Shown here: positions 52,493 through 62,235 of the stretch, piece after piece
How the letters are laid out: each line of letters starts with the position of its first letter
How positions within the stretch are numbered: the first letter of the stretch is position 1
Assembly (NCBI GenBank): GCA_017468115.1
Contig: JAFUJS010000004.1
Coordinates: forward strand, 1-64,000
Reading direction: 5' to 3'
From: Clostridia bacterium
GTDB taxonomy: Bacteria > Bacillota_A > Clostridia > Oscillospirales > CAG-272
DNA length: 64,000 nt
The notes under the pieces: model-generated
Database searches by the model: none
What the model was told of the DNA's origin: nothing
The model's input: the letters and a program-made list of their open reading frames with translations, nothing else
Position numbers and translations under genes: made by a program

Positions 52493-52921
52493 ATGAAGAA
52501 GATTGCAATCAGAATAACTCCGTATGCCGTAATTGGTATTATTACAATTGCTTGTGCATTTGCTTTTAAGGACTCGTTGCAAATAAATTTGTCTTCGCTT
52601 GAACCACTATTTGTTATAGCTGTGCTTGCTTTTCAAGCGGTGCTTCTTTGCTCAAAGTCTGCACAGAAAGCTGATAATTATTCAACTGTTGATTTTGATT
52701 TAACCGGTAGCGAAAAGGGCTTATACTTAAAAACAATAGGTATCTCGACTGTTTACATAATTCCTTTAGTTATTCCGGCACTTATCTTTTTTGATATTTG
52801 GGCTAAAATTGCAATTTCTCTTTCTGCAGTGCTTCTTACATATATTGTAGGCTCTATAGTTTTCAGAATAAAGTATGGAAAGGCAATTAGACAAAGGATA
52901 GAAGAGGATTCCAAGGACTAA
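52493..52921 (+). CDS. small membrane protein, function unknown
   Basis: The 142-aa protein has about four hydrophobic segments (near 8-25, 37-55, 84-103 and 107-126) and no recognised family. ATG 52493 follows AGAGGTG; a GTG at 52484 overlaps the ribosome site. It has its own promoter and terminator. Confidence 0.7.
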   Translation: MKKIAIRITPYAVIGIITIACAFAFKDSLQINLSSLEPLFVIAVLAFQAVLLCSKSAQKADNYSTVDFDLTGSEKGLYLKTIGISTVYIIPLVIPALIFFDIWAKIAISLSAVLLTYIVGSIVFRIKYGKAIRQRIEEDSKD

Positions 52922-52926
52922 AACAC

Positions 52927-52955
52927 AAAACGCACCAAAATGGTGCGTTTTCTTT
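52927..52955 (+). terminator. terminator of the small membrane protein gene
   Basis: AAACGCACCA (52928-52937) pairs with TGGTGCGTTT (52941-52950), followed by T-rich sequence. Confidence 0.88.
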
Positions 52956-53024
52956 TGTAAAATGGGAGTTTTAATGATTATAATATGCACATATGAACAA
53001 ATAATAATATAAAAATTCACAAAA

Positions 53025-53056
53025 AAGGCGTAGATTTTGGGTATCTACGCCGATTT
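53025..53056 (-). terminator. terminator of rarA
   Basis: GGCGTAGAT (53027-53035) pairs with ATCTACGCC (53043-53051); on the - strand it is followed by a T-run. Confidence 0.85.
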
Positions 53057-53057
53057 T

Positions 53058-54290
53058 TTATTTATTTCCCTTGATAAGGTCCCAATAAGCCTTTGCGGCT
53101 TGCTCGGTTTTGTTGTTGCCGTATTCATAATATTTTGCATTTTTGATGTCGTCAGGCAAATACTGCTGATTTACATAATGGTTTGGATATTCGTGTGGGT
53201 ATTTATAGCCCTTGAACAATGGGGCAACAAGATGCTTTGGAATAGTGTCGCCCTTGCCGGTCTTTATGTCCTCGCTGGCTTTAGCAATCGCCATGTATGC
53301 AGAATTGGACTTTGGAGCAGTTGCCAGCATTATAGCACAGCTTGCAAGTGGAATCCTAGCCTCGGGAAGACCCAAGGACTTTGCGCTTTCACAAAGGGCA
53401 TATGTAATTTGCGCAGCCTGTGGGTACGCAAGACCAATGTCCTCGCTTGCGATTACCTGAAGGCGTCTTATTGGAGAAAGTATATCTCCACCCTCAAGCA
53501 ACTTTGCAAGATAAAACACAGCGGCATCAGGGTCAGAGCCACGGATTGATTTTTGCAGTCCTGAGAGCAAATTATGGTGTACATCACTGTCTCTGTCAAA
53601 CATTCCCGCTGAAACAGAGGGGATAAACTCCTTTGCCACTTCAATTGTAATTTCGTCCTCACTTGCAAAATACGCACCCTCGAAAAGAGTGAGCGCATGC
53701 CTTACATCTCCGTGTGCACAGGATGCAAGAAACAAAAGTGTCTCGTCGTCGGCACATTTTTTAAGACCTTCTTCCTCGTTAATAGCATCAAGCGCACGTC
53801 TTAAAACAGGAACAATGTCCTTGGCACTTACAGCCTTAAATTCAAAAACAGAGCATCTGGAAATTAAAGCATCATAAATATAGAAATATGGATTTTCAGT
53901 AGTAGAGGCAATCAGGGTAACACGACCATCCTCGATATATTCAAGAAGGGATTGCTGCTGCTTTTTGTTAAAATACTGAATCTCATCAAGATAAAGTAAA
54001 ATTCCGTTAGTGGAAAAAACAGAGCCGGACTGTGAAATCACCTCTTTAACATCTGAAAGAGAAGCAGTAGTTGCATTAAGCTTATAAAGCTCCATACCGG
54101 AGTTTTTAGCAATAATATTAGCAACAGTAGTCTTTCCTGTTCCGGGAGGGCCGAAGAAAATCATATTTGAAATTCTGCCGGCGTTAAGCATTCTTGTTAT
54201 AACACCCTTGGGAGAAACAAGATGCTCCTGCCCGCACACCTCGCCAAAGCTGGAGGGGCGCAGTCTGTCTGCTATCGGTTTGTTTGTCAT
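53058..54290 (-). CDS. rarA: replication-associated recombination protein RarA (MgsA)
   Basis: The 410-aa AAA+ ATPase of the clamp-loader family has RPSSFGEVCGQEHLV, Walker A FFGPPGTGKTTVANI, Walker B LYLDEIQYFNKKQQ and the C-terminal tetramer domain with SEDIGLAYPQA. It acts at stalled replication forks. Confidence 0.95.
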   Translation of the reverse strand: MTNKPIADRLRPSSFGEVCGQEHLVSPKGVITRMLNAGRISNMIFFGPPGTGKTTVANIIAKNSGMELYKLNATTASLSDVKEVISQSGSVFSTNGILLYLDEIQYFNKKQQQSLLEYIEDGRVTLIASTTENPYFYIYDALISRCSVFEFKAVSAKDIVPVLRRALDAINEEEGLKKCADDETLLFLASCAHGDVRHALTLFEGAYFASEDEITIEVAKEFIPSVSAGMFDRDSDVHHNLLSGLQKSIRGSDPDAAVFYLAKLLEGGDILSPIRRLQVIASEDIGLAYPQAAQITYALCESAKSLGLPEARIPLASCAIMLATAPKSNSAYMAIAKASEDIKTGKGDTIPKHLVAPLFKGYKYPHEYPNHYVNQQYLPDDIKNAKYYEYGNNKTEQAAKAYWDLIKGNK

Positions 54291-54387
54291 ATATATCCTC
54301 GAAATTAAAAAACTTACAAGCCTATTTTAACATATAAGCTAGGAAAAATCAATATAATATTAGAAACAAAGTAAGGAAGGTAGTATA

Positions 54388-54669
54388 GTGAAATACAGGC
54401 TTATCAAGTCAAATAAAGAGGAAATAAAATCAAAGATAAAGAACACCCTGGAGGTTATGTCCTTAGTGTTTGTTTTAAGTGCCTTCACAATGCTGATGTA
54501 TTTTGCCACAAAGGACACAAAAACCATAGAATATAATGAAAATAATTCCGTGGCAGAGGTGTTCAAGGAAACGGGGCTTTATGATGCACTTGATTTTGAT
54601 GAAATAGACAAAACAGGCGGGGACGTGGCTGAAATTTCACAAAATAATGAAGAACTAAAAGAGGGCTAA
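54388..54669 (+). CDS. small single-pass membrane protein next to an M50 protease
   Basis: The 93-aa protein starts with GTG after AAGGAAGG. It has a basic N-terminus, one membrane helix (MSLVFVLSAFTMLMYFA) and an acidic extracytoplasmic tail. I do not recognise the family. The next gene starts 3 bp after its stop, so it may be a partner, inhibitor or substrate of that protease, by analogy with SpoIVFA and SpoIVFB; there is no sequence likeness to SpoIVFA that I can see. Confidence 0.65.
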   Translation: MKYRLIKSNKEEIKSKIKNTLEVMSLVFVLSAFTMLMYFATKDTKTIEYNENNSVAEVFKETGLYDALDFDEIDKTGGDVAEISQNNEELKEG

Positions 54670-54672
54670 GCC

Positions 54673-55236
54673 TTGGAAAAGCTGGGCATTTTAGCCATAC
54701 TCTTTACTATTTTGGGCATATCAACCTCTCCCCACCCCTTTTTGCTGGTTTTATGCTATATAATTCACGAGCTGGGGCATATATCCTTTGCCAAAATGGT
54801 GGGTGCAAGGACCAAAAAAATCAAAATCCTCGCCTTTCGACTCAGCATCGGCTACGACCAATCCGGCCTTACATATCCACAGGAGATTCTGGTGTGCTTA
54901 GGCGGCATAATTTTCAACCTTGCATCGGCAGGCATTGTATGGCTCTTGCCGTTTTTTAGTGGGGAAGCATCTTTATTCTTTGTTGTCTGCAACCTTTCCT
55001 TGGCACTTATGAATTTGTATCCTGTTGCAATTTTAGATGGTGGCGGCATACTAAGGGCGGTGCTGCTTTGGCGCCTTGGCGAGGACAAAGCAGAGAAAAT
55101 AAGCAGGGGAGTGTCGCTAATTTGCGCAATTTTACTCTGGCTTTTGTCCGTTTATCTCCAATTGGCATTCTCGTCAAACCTGTCGCTTTTGGTAATTTCA
55201 ATTGTGCTCCTTGTTCAGCTTTGCTTTTCTTTATAA
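54673..55236 (+). CDS. M50-family intramembrane metalloprotease (SpoIVFB-like)
   Basis: The 187-aa protein has about five membrane helices, the zinc motif HELGH (in LCYIIHELGHISFAK) and the third-ligand motif NLYPVAILDGGG. It cleaves membrane-embedded substrates. The start is a TTG at 54673, since no ATG precedes HELGH in a suitable place. It lacks CBS domains, resembling SpoIVFB without its C-terminal part; a role in sporulation is possible. Confidence 0.85.
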   Translation: MEKLGILAILFTILGISTSPHPFLLVLCYIIHELGHISFAKMVGARTKKIKILAFRLSIGYDQSGLTYPQEILVCLGGIIFNLASAGIVWLLPFFSGEASLFFVVCNLSLALMNLYPVAILDGGGILRAVLLWRLGEDKAEKISRGVSLICAILLWLLSVYLQLAFSSNLSLLVISIVLLVQLCFSL

Positions 55237-55265
55237 ATAAATTTATAAAAAATTGCCCGTAACTA

Positions 55266-55294
55266 TTGCACAATTATTAAATATCTGTTATAAT
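55266..55294 (+). promoter_or_regulatory. sigma-A promoter of the pot operon
   Basis: TTGCAC (55266-55271), 17-bp spacer, TATAAT (55289-55294). Confidence 0.8.
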
Positions 55295-55373
55295 GCAATT
55301 GATTTACTGTTTTTGACGATTATGGATGGTTTTTGTCAATGTAAGTCAAATCTGTGAAAGAACGGGGAAAGAA

Positions 55374-56555
55374 ATGAACGAAAAAAAGATCCTTGAGCCT
55401 GAGGGTGCAACACCGCTTGCAAACGGCACAGTAAACACTCCAAAGAAGATTGTGCAGCTTAAAAATGTTGCCAAATCCTTTGATGGCGAGGTGGTTCTTG
55501 ACCACATAAATTTAGATGTTCACGAAAAGGAGTTTATGACACTTTTGGGTCCATCTGGCTGTGGTAAATCAACAACCCTTCGTATTATTGCCGGCTTTGT
55601 TACACCGGACACAGGTGACGTTATGTTTGACGACGTGAAGATAAACGATGTTCCTGCTCACAAGCGTCATGTCAATACTGTGTTCCAAAAGTATGCGTTA
55701 TTTCCACATCTCAACGTGTACGAAAACATTGCTTTCGCTCTTCGATTGAACAAGGTGTCAGAAGAAGAAATATATGAGCGAGTAGAGGAAATGCTCGCAA
55801 TGGTTAACCTAAGGGGCTTTGAAAAAAGGGATGTTAACCTTCTTTCCGGCGGTCAGCAGCAGAGAGTTGCTATCGCAAGAGCTCTTATAAATAAGCCAAA
55901 GGTTCTTTTGCTTGACGAGCCTTTAGGTGCACTTGACCTAAAGCTTCGTAAGGACATGCAGAACGAGCTTAAAAATATGCAAAGAAAAACAGGCATCACC
56001 TTTATATATGTTACCCACGACCAGGAGGAGGCGCTTTCGATGTCTGATACCGTTGTCGTTATGGCAAACGGAAAAATTCAGCAAATCGGCACTCCAACCG
56101 ACATTTACAATGAGCCGGAGAACGCATTTGTTGCCGACTTTATTGGCGAAAGTAACATTATAGACGGTGTTATGCTTGATGATTATAAAGTTAGATTTTC
56201 CGGCCACGAGTTTGAGTGTCTTGACAAGGGCTTTGACAAAAACGAGGCTGTTGACGTTGTAGTAAGACCTGAGGATGTGGATGTTGTCGCTCCTGAAAAG
56301 GGTATGCTCACAGGCGAGGTTACCTCTGTAACCTTCAAGGGCGTTCACTATGAAATTATCGTTAATATTAACAATTTCAAGTGGATGATTCAGTCAACCG
56401 ACTATGTTTCCCCTAATCAGACAATCGGCATCTATATCGAGCCGGATGCTATACACATTATGAAAAAGTCCGAATTTTCCAATATGTTCGGAGACTATTC
56501 CTCATTTAGTGATGAGCTGGACAAGCTATCCGACACCACCGAGGAGGAAGAGTAA
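55374..56555 (+). CDS. potA: spermidine/putrescine ABC transporter ATPase
   Basis: The 393-aa ATPase has Walker [10 protein letters not shown], signature [15 protein letters not shown], Walker [13 protein letters not shown] and a C-terminal TOBE domain. ATG 55374 follows GGGGAAAG and gives the usual start a little before [10 protein letters not shown]. It leads potA-potB-potCD. Confidence 0.95.
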   Translation: MNEKKILEPEGATPLANGTVNTPKKIVQLKNVAKSFDGEVVLDHINLDVHEKEFMTLLGPSGCGKSTTLRIIAGFVTPDTGDVMFDDVKINDVPAHKRHVNTVFQKYALFPHLNVYENIAFALRLNKVSEEEIYERVEEMLAMVNLRGFEKRDVNLLSGGQQQRVAIARALINKPKVLLLDEPLGALDLKLRKDMQNELKNMQRKTGITFIYVTHDQEEALSMSDTVVVMANGKIQQIGTPTDIYNEPENAFVADFIGESNIIDGVMLDDYKVRFSGHEFECLDKGFDKNEAVDVVVRPEDVDVVAPEKGMLTGEVTSVTFKGVHYEIIVNINNFKWMIQSTDYVSPNQTIGIYIEPDAIHIMKKSEFSNMFGDYSSFSDELDKLSDTTEEEE

Positions 56556-56559
56556 GAGA

Positions 56560-57390
56560 ATGAACAAAAAGGGCACACTACTAAGACAAGCGGCGGCGTA
56601 CCCCCATATTGTGTGGTCATTGCTATTTATCATAGCACCGCTGATATTTGTTGCGTATTATGCTTTTACAGACAAGGAGGGTAGCTTTACCCTCGATAAC
56701 ATTTCTGCCATGGCAGAGCCAAGCTACCTTGAGGTATTTTTAAGGTCTCTTTGCTTCGCATTTTTGGCAACGGTTATCTGCCTTGTAATTGCGTACCCTG
56801 TTGCTTATTTCATCTCTAAAACCAGCCCCAAGATGCAAAAAATCCTAATTATGCTAGTTACATTGCCACAATGGCTTAACTTCCTAATCAGGACCTATTC
56901 TTGGATGGCTCTGCTTGAGGACACAGGAATAATCAACAGTCTTTTAGTCGGTATGGGTCTTGAGCCTATACACATGATAAACACCCCGTTTGCGGTTATC
57001 CTTGGCATGGTATATAACTTCCTGCCATATATGATAATTCCATTACATTCTGTAATGGCAAAGATAGATGTTCGTCTGCTTGAGGCTGCATCCGACCTTG
57101 GCTGTAACCAGCTTCAGGTTATGACAAGGGTGGTTCTACCACTTAGCAAATCGGGTATTATTTCAGGCATCACAATGGTATTCGTTCCGTCAATCAGTAC
57201 CTTCTATATTTCCCAAAAGCTTGGCGGAGGCAACTTTGATCTAATCGGTGATACCATCGAAAGGCAGTTCCAAACTGCGTATAACTATAACTTAGGCGCT
57301 GCAATGTCCTTCGTGCTTATGATTTTGATTATCATCAGCATGGCGGTTATGAACAAGTACTCTGACGATGACGGAGGGGTAATTGTATGA
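56560..57390 (+). CDS. potB: spermidine/putrescine ABC transporter permease
   Basis: The 276-aa protein has six helices and the inner-membrane-component signature EAASDLGCNQLQVMTRVVLPLSKSGI. ATG 56560 uses the GAGGAGG site within the end of potA. It overlaps the next gene by 4 bp. Confidence 0.95.
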   Translation: MNKKGTLLRQAAAYPHIVWSLLFIIAPLIFVAYYAFTDKEGSFTLDNISAMAEPSYLEVFLRSLCFAFLATVICLVIAYPVAYFISKTSPKMQKILIMLVTLPQWLNFLIRTYSWMALLEDTGIINSLLVGMGLEPIHMINTPFAVILGMVYNFLPYMIIPLHSVMAKIDVRLLEAASDLGCNQLQVMTRVVLPLSKSGIISGITMVFVPSISTFYISQKLGGGNFDLIGDTIERQFQTAYNYNLGAAMSFVLMILIIISMAVMNKYSDDDGGVIV

Positions 57391-59897
57391 AAAAGAGCAG
57401 TATTCCAAGCATTATCTACACGATTCTTATTTTCGCCTTCCTGTACCTACCGATTGGAGTGTTGATTTTGTACTCCTTCAACAGTAGCGACAGCACAGGC
57501 GTTATGGAGGGCTTTTCCCTCAAATGGTATAAGGAGCTGTTTACAGACGGTGCAACCCTAACGGCTCTTAGAAACACCTTGGTTTTGGCAATTTTGTCCT
57601 CGGTTATTTCCACAATTATCGGTACAGCTGCAGCGTATGGAATTTCCAAAATGACGAACAAGCATCTTAAAAATGCTACAATGTCAGTAACACAAATACC
57701 AATGATAAATCCGGAGATTGTAACCGGTATATCGATGATGCTTCTGTTTGTGTTTGTTGGCTCAATGATAGGCTCCAGCACAAGCCTTGGCTTCGGCACG
57801 GTACTGATTGCCCATATCACCTTTAACCTTCCGTACGTAATACTTCTTGTATTACCGAAGTTCAAGGAGATGGACAAAAACCTTCCTGAGGCTGCAAGGG
57901 ATTTGGGCTGTACACCGATCCAATCCTTCTTCAAGGTGGAGCTTCCTGCAATAATGCCCGGTATTGTTGCAGGCTTCATAATGGCATTTACATTGTCCCT
58001 TGACGACTTTGTAATAAGCTATTTCACCACAGGAAGCGGCTTTGAAACATTACCTATCAGAATTTACTCAATGACAAAAAAGCGTGTTACACCTGATATG
58101 TACGCACTTTCAACTCTGATTTTTGTCGCAATCCTTATTTTGCTTCTTATCTCCAATCTTTCAAATGATAAGAACAAGAAGGAAATGTCAAAAAGGGCAA
58201 AGAAGGTGGCAAAGATTGCAGGTGGCACGGCCTTCGGTGGCATTATTATTGCCACTATAATCCTTATCTGCATTTCAGCAGGCACAAAGTCCGTCACCTT
58301 AAACGTTTACAACTGGGGAGAGTATATCTCCGATGGCGGAGAAGGCTCCTACAATGTAAACGCAGAGTTTGAAAAATGGTACGAGGACGATTATTATGAG
58401 CGCACAGGAGAAAAAATTGACGTAAGAATCAATTATACCACCTACGCAAGCAATGAGGACCTTTATGCTAAGCTAAAGAGCGGTGCAGGTGGCTACGACG
58501 TAATTATTCCGTCCGACTATATGCTTGAAAAGCTGATGAAGGAAAATCTAATTCAGCCCCTGGGCTCGGTTAGCACAATAAAAGAGGCAATACCGAATCT
58601 TGAGCATCTGAACTCCCAATTTAAGGATATGTTTGTTTATCCAAATGAAAATGGCGAGCTGGAGCTTTACGGTGCTATGTACACCTATGGTGTAATCGGT
58701 ATAGTTTACAATGCGGATAAGCTTGCCCCCGAGGACCTTGAAAAAATTGAAAACGGTCAAATGGGCTGGGAGCTTATTTACGGTCAGGAATACATGGAAA
58801 AATATCAGGGTCAAATCCTTCAGTTCAACAACTCAAGGGACGCCTTCGGTACAGCAATGTATCATCTTGGCTACAACGTAAACACAGCCACAAAGGATCA
58901 GTGGGATGAGGCTTATAAGCTTCTTCAAGCCCAAAAGCCTTATGTTCAAGGCTATGTTATGGACGAAATCTATAACAAGATGGAGGGCGGAGAGGCTGCA
59001 ATAGCTGCCTACTACGCCGGCGACTGCCTTGCTATGATGGAGAATAACGAGTCCCTTGGCTTCTTCTATCCGTCAAAGAACAATGGCATGCTTTATGAAA
59101 CAAATATCTTTGCAGACGCAATGTGTATTCCAACCGGCTCTCAAAATAAGGAGCTTGCACTTTCATATATCAACTTTATGCTAAGTGAGGATGCCGCAGT
59201 TGCTAACGCAGAATATATCTACTATTCATCTCCCTACGACCACGTTAAGAACAATATGGAATATCAGCTCTATATGGGTCTTTACGACTATGTGTACGTG
59301 CTTGATGAAAACGGAGATTATGTTCTGGACGAAAACGGTGAGCCGCTTGTTGCTTTGGACGAAAATGGCGACCCTGTGTATGAATTAACCGAGGATGGTG
59401 GCGACTATGCCGTTATCTATTACAGTGAGTTTGAAGACTCTCTCAAGGTTATGTTTGACACCTATGCATACAAGGACCTGGACACAACCGAGGGCGCAAA
59501 TATAACCACCTCAGGGCTTAATGGCTACTGGGAGGGCTTGAAGGTTGATTCCACATCCTTTGGCAGCAGCGTCTATATCATCTGCGCAGTAATTCTCGGA
59601 GTGATAATTGTAATCTTTGTAGTTTACTTTGTTAGAAAGAGAAGACAAAGACGTTACTATTGGAGCAGCTCCAAGGACCCTAAGCCACTTCCGCAGGTAA
59701 ACGTAGGTGCTGACTCTGACCCGCTTTCCGAAACAATAACCCTTGCCGCAATCAGGGCACAGGAGAAAAAGCAGGACGTGGCAGAAAAGGCTACAGAGGC
59801 ACCTAAGGCTCCAAAGGGTGAGGCACAAATAAAGGCAGTAAGAACAAAAAAGAGAACAACAGTTGTTTTACCGTCAGATAAGATTAAAAAACTATAA
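57387..59897 (+). CDS. potCD: fused spermidine/putrescine permease and substrate-binding protein (PotC-PotD)
   Basis: The 836-aa protein joins a PotC permease (1-265, EAARDLGCTPIQSFFKVELPAIMPGI), a seventh helix (about 273-293) and a PotD-type binding domain (about 300-720, LNVYNWGEYISDGG, YDVIIPSDYMLEKL). An extra membrane helix (about 727-751) and a basic cytoplasmic tail rich in Lys follow. The binding domain is therefore held to the membrane at both ends. Near 639-665 it contains three LDENGD-type repeats not expected in PotD. The fusion removes the need for a separate lipoprotein. Confidence 0.92.
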   Translation: MKKSSIPSIIYTILIFAFLYLPIGVLILYSFNSSDSTGVMEGFSLKWYKELFTDGATLTALRNTLVLAILSSVISTIIGTAAAYGISKMTNKHLKNATMSVTQIPMINPEIVTGISMMLLFVFVGSMIGSSTSLGFGTVLIAHITFNLPYVILLVLPKFKEMDKNLPEAARDLGCTPIQSFFKVELPAIMPGIVAGFIMAFTLSLDDFVISYFTTGSGFETLPIRIYSMTKKRVTPDMYALSTLIFVAILILLLISNLSNDKNKKEMSKRAKKVAKIAGGTAFGGIIIATIILICISAGTKSVTLNVYNWGEYISDGGEGSYNVNAEFEKWYEDDYYERTGEKIDVRINYTTYASNEDLYAKLKSGAGGYDVIIPSDYMLEKLMKENLIQPLGSVSTIKEAIPNLEHLNSQFKDMFVYPNENGELELYGAMYTYGVIGIVYNADKLAPEDLEKIENGQMGWELIYGQEYMEKYQGQILQFNNSRDAFGTAMYHLGYNVNTATKDQWDEAYKLLQAQKPYVQGYVMDEIYNKMEGGEAAIAAYYAGDCLAMMENNESLGFFYPSKNNGMLYETNIFADAMCIPTGSQNKELALSYINFMLSEDAAVANAEYIYYSSPYDHVKNNMEYQLYMGLYDYVYVLDENGDYVLDENGEPLVALDENGDPVYELTEDGGDYAVIYYSEFEDSLKVMFDTYAYKDLDTTEGANITTSGLNGYWEGLKVDSTSFGSSVYIICAVILGVIIVIFVVYFVRKRRQRRYYWSSSKDPKPLPQVNVGADSDPLSETITLAAIRAQEKKQDVAEKATEAPKAPKGEAQIKAVRTKKRTTVVLPSDKIKKL

Positions 59898-59903
59898 AAA
59901 ACA

Positions 59904-59935
59904 AAAATCACCGACCACGTGTCGGTGATTTTTTG
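59904..59935. terminator. bidirectional terminator
   Basis: AATCACCGAC (59906-59915) pairs with GTCGGTGATT (59921-59930), with A- and T-runs, between convergent genes. Confidence 0.9.
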
Positions 59936-59938
59936 TAT

Positions 59939-60736
59939 TTACTCTTCCTCTGGGGTGCTTGATTTTTTCAAATCCTTGCGCCTTTTTTTCTCCTCGGCAT
60001 CAATCAGGTCGGGATGAAAGCCGTCAATCTCCCCACGCTGAATTGCGCCCATAATCCTATGATAAAGACCTCTGTGCTCCTTGTCAAACAAAGCCAGATA
60101 ATCCTTCATTTTTGCTCTTTCCGTGTTTCCGTCAGCAGGGCATTTAGCCTTTGTTATGGGTAGCGCTTCAGCAGTAGCAAAGGCTTTAATTTCCTTTTCG
60201 TGGGTGTACACAAGGGGGCGAATCATTGTCAGGTCCTTGCGTGAAAGATATGTAACAGGGCGGAAGCAGCCAACCCTACCCTCAAAAAAGAGATTTAACA
60301 TAAAGGTTTCAACCGCATCATCAAAATGATGCCCAAGGGCAAGCTTATTACAGCCCAGCTCCTTTGCCGCATCGTGCAGAGCGCCACGGCGCATTCTTGC
60401 ACAAAGTGAGCAGGGGCTCTTTTCCTCTCTTAGCTTGAATATTATCTCGTAAATTTGCGTTTTTACCACGTGGTATTCAATATCAAGCTCCTTGCAAAAC
60501 TCCGAAATATCTGTAAAATCAGCGCCCTCAAGACCCATATCAATGGTAATTCCAACCACCTGATAATCGATACCGATAACTCTTTTCAGTTTAGTAAGGG
60601 CGCAGAGCAAGGCAAGGGAATCCTTTCCGCCTGAAACCCCAACGGCAATTTTATCGCCGCTTTCAATCATGCTATATTCCTCTACTGCCTTTCTTGTATG
60701 GCTGAGGATTTTTTCTATGGTAGCAAACTCTTTCAT
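59939..60736 (-). CDS. ttcA: tRNA 2-thiocytidine biosynthesis protein TtcA-like
   Basis: The 265-aa protein has a PP-loop (AVGVSGGKDSLALL) and a CxxC pair (CSLCARMRRG), with another Cys in KCPADGNTERAK, the residues that hold the Fe-S cluster in TtcA. GHHFDDAVETF completes the adenylation site. It thiolates cytidine 32 of tRNA; other TtcA/TtuA-family targets are possible. ATG 60736 follows GAGGTG. Confidence 0.9.
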   Translation of the reverse strand: MKEFATIEKILSHTRKAVEEYSMIESGDKIAVGVSGGKDSLALLCALTKLKRVIGIDYQVVGITIDMGLEGADFTDISEFCKELDIEYHVVKTQIYEIIFKLREEKSPCSLCARMRRGALHDAAKELGCNKLALGHHFDDAVETFMLNLFFEGRVGCFRPVTYLSRKDLTMIRPLVYTHEKEIKAFATAEALPITKAKCPADGNTERAKMKDYLALFDKEHRGLYHRIMGAIQRGEIDGFHPDLIDAEEKKRRKDLKKSSTPEEE

Positions 60737-60796
60737 TAGCACCTCGCAAAAAATATCATAAACTAAATATGAAAGTACAATTTAAGGGGAGATTTT

Positions 60797-61360
60797 ATGG
60801 CTATAAAAATTTACATAGACCAAGGGCACAATCCAAACCCACCAAACACAGGGGCGGAGGGCAACGGCTACAGAGAGCAGGACATAACCTATGAGGTTGG
60901 CATACGTCTTGCCGAGCTGCTTAACCGAAACGGCAACTTTGAAACCCGTCTGTCCAGACCCACAGCCTCAACCCAGCTTGGCACCTCAAACGCATCCAGC
61001 TTAAGAGTAAGGGTAGATGATGCAAACAGGTGGGGCGCTGATTATTTCATTAGTATTCATGCAAACGCATCAAACCAAAGCAGTGCAAACGGCACAGAGG
61101 TTTTGGTATATAGGTCGCCCTCAAGAGCGGCATCCTTAGCAGAGGACATACTCCGTGAGGTAACAGAAATAACAGGCCTTAACAGCAGAGGCGTTAAAGA
61201 GCGCCCGGGTCTTTATGTGCTCAGAAAAACCAATATGCCTGCGGTTTTAGTGGAGCTTGGCTTTATAACCAACCCAAGAGACGCACAGCTAATGGCAAAC
61301 AGCCCGTTTTTGTTTGCCCAAGGCATCTATCAGGGCATACTTGATTATCTCGATTTATAG
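60797..61360 (+). CDS. N-acetylmuramoyl-L-alanine amidase (Amidase_3, CwlD-like)
   Basis: The 187-aa zinc amidase has DQGHNPNPPNTGAEGNGYREQD (zinc His and Glu), RVDDANRWGADYFISIHANA and the catalytic Glu in VLVELGFITNPRDA. It has no visible signal peptide, unlike most relatives. It cuts the peptide from cell-wall glycan; a spore-cortex role is possible given spoVT nearby. Confidence 0.88.
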   Translation: MAIKIYIDQGHNPNPPNTGAEGNGYREQDITYEVGIRLAELLNRNGNFETRLSRPTASTQLGTSNASSLRVRVDDANRWGADYFISIHANASNQSSANGTEVLVYRSPSRAASLAEDILREVTEITGLNSRGVKERPGLYVLRKTNMPAVLVELGFITNPRDAQLMANSPFLFAQGIYQGILDYLDL

Positions 61361-61411
61361 TCTACCATAAAAAGAAAAATTGTTCAACAGTAATTTATCA
61401 AAAAACATAAA

Positions 61412-61447
61412 AAGTGGCACAGAGTGTATGGTTTCCGTGCCATTTTT
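61412..61447. terminator. bidirectional terminator
   Basis: AGTGGCAC (61413-61420) pairs with GTGCCATT (61437-61444, one G-T pair), followed by a T-run. Confidence 0.75.
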
Positions 61448-61451
61448 TATT

Positions 61452-61997
61452 TTATCCCTCAAACTGTCTGCCAAGAAATGAGGAGGCGGTTTGTATAAGC
61501 TTTGCCTCTGTGCTATGAGGGTCGGTGTCGGTTGAATCATCGTTTGAAACACACGCAACACAGCCAATAATATCACCCTCGGCAATAATTGGCATAGCAT
61601 ACTTTACAAAGGTAGATGCACCATCACAAATAGCAACAGGCTCTGTGCCTCTTTTGTGAATGTACATGCTTCTGTTTTCGATAATGCTCTCAAAATCCTC
61701 TGTCAGCTTTTTGTCAGCGTATTCCTTTCTGGAAACACCTGCGCAGGCAATGATTGAGTCTCTGTCAGTTACCACAACAGACATTGAGCAAATCTTGTGA
61801 AGAGTGTCAACATACTGGTTAGCGAAGGAGGCAAGCTCGCCAATAGGGGAATACTTCTTAAAAATTACCTCGCCATCTCTGTCGGTAAAGATTTCAAGCG
61901 GGTCCCCCTCACGAATTCTCATAGTTCTTCTAATCTCCTTAGGTATAACAACTCTGCCAAGGTCGTCAATTCTGCGTACAATACCGGTCGCTTTCAT
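61452..61997 (-). CDS. spoVT: stage V sporulation protein T
   Basis: The 181-aa regulator has an AbrB-type N-terminus (MKATGIVRRIDDLGRVVIPKEI) and a C-terminal GAF domain (about 60-181). In spore formers it modulates sigma-G genes in the forespore. AAAGGAG precedes the ATG. No clear sigma-A promoter is seen upstream, in keeping with sporulation-specific control. Confidence 0.95.
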   Translation of the reverse strand: MKATGIVRRIDDLGRVVIPKEIRRTMRIREGDPLEIFTDRDGEVIFKKYSPIGELASFANQYVDTLHKICSMSVVVTDRDSIIACAGVSRKEYADKKLTEDFESIIENRSMYIHKRGTEPVAICDGASTFVKYAMPIIAEGDIIGCVACVSNDDSTDTDPHSTEAKLIQTASSFLGRQFEG

Positions 61998-62117
61998 AAA
62001 AATCTCCTTTATTTGTTTTTGCCATCTTATTGTTTGTAAACAAAAGGGGATTTATGCAAGGATTTTATAATTCAGCTAATGTTAGGTAAAAAATAAGGCA
62101 CTTTATGTTAAAAAATA

Positions 62118-62146
62118 TTGAAAAGATTTACGTATTGTGATATTAT
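62118..62146 (+). promoter_or_regulatory. sigma-A promoter of the CvpA-like gene
   Basis: TTGAAA (62118-62123), 17-bp spacer, TATTAT (62141-62146). The leader of about 80 nt contains a small CGGC/GCCG hairpin near 62174-62187 and a strong AAGGAGG. Confidence 0.7.
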
Positions 62147-62235
62147 ATAATATATGGGTTATCCTCTTCGGCGGCTTGAAGCCGTAATAGCGAAAGGGAC
62201 AAAACCAAAATTCGATTATTAAGGAGGTAAGAAAA

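Noticed and set aside
61997..62090. Sigma-G promoter of spoVT
   Set aside because: Sequences resembling the -35 and -10 of forespore sigma factors can be found, but spacing is wrong for each pair tried.
62150..62235. Riboswitch in the leader of the CvpA-like gene
   Set aside because: A small CGGC/GCCG hairpin is present, but I cannot match the leader to any known class.
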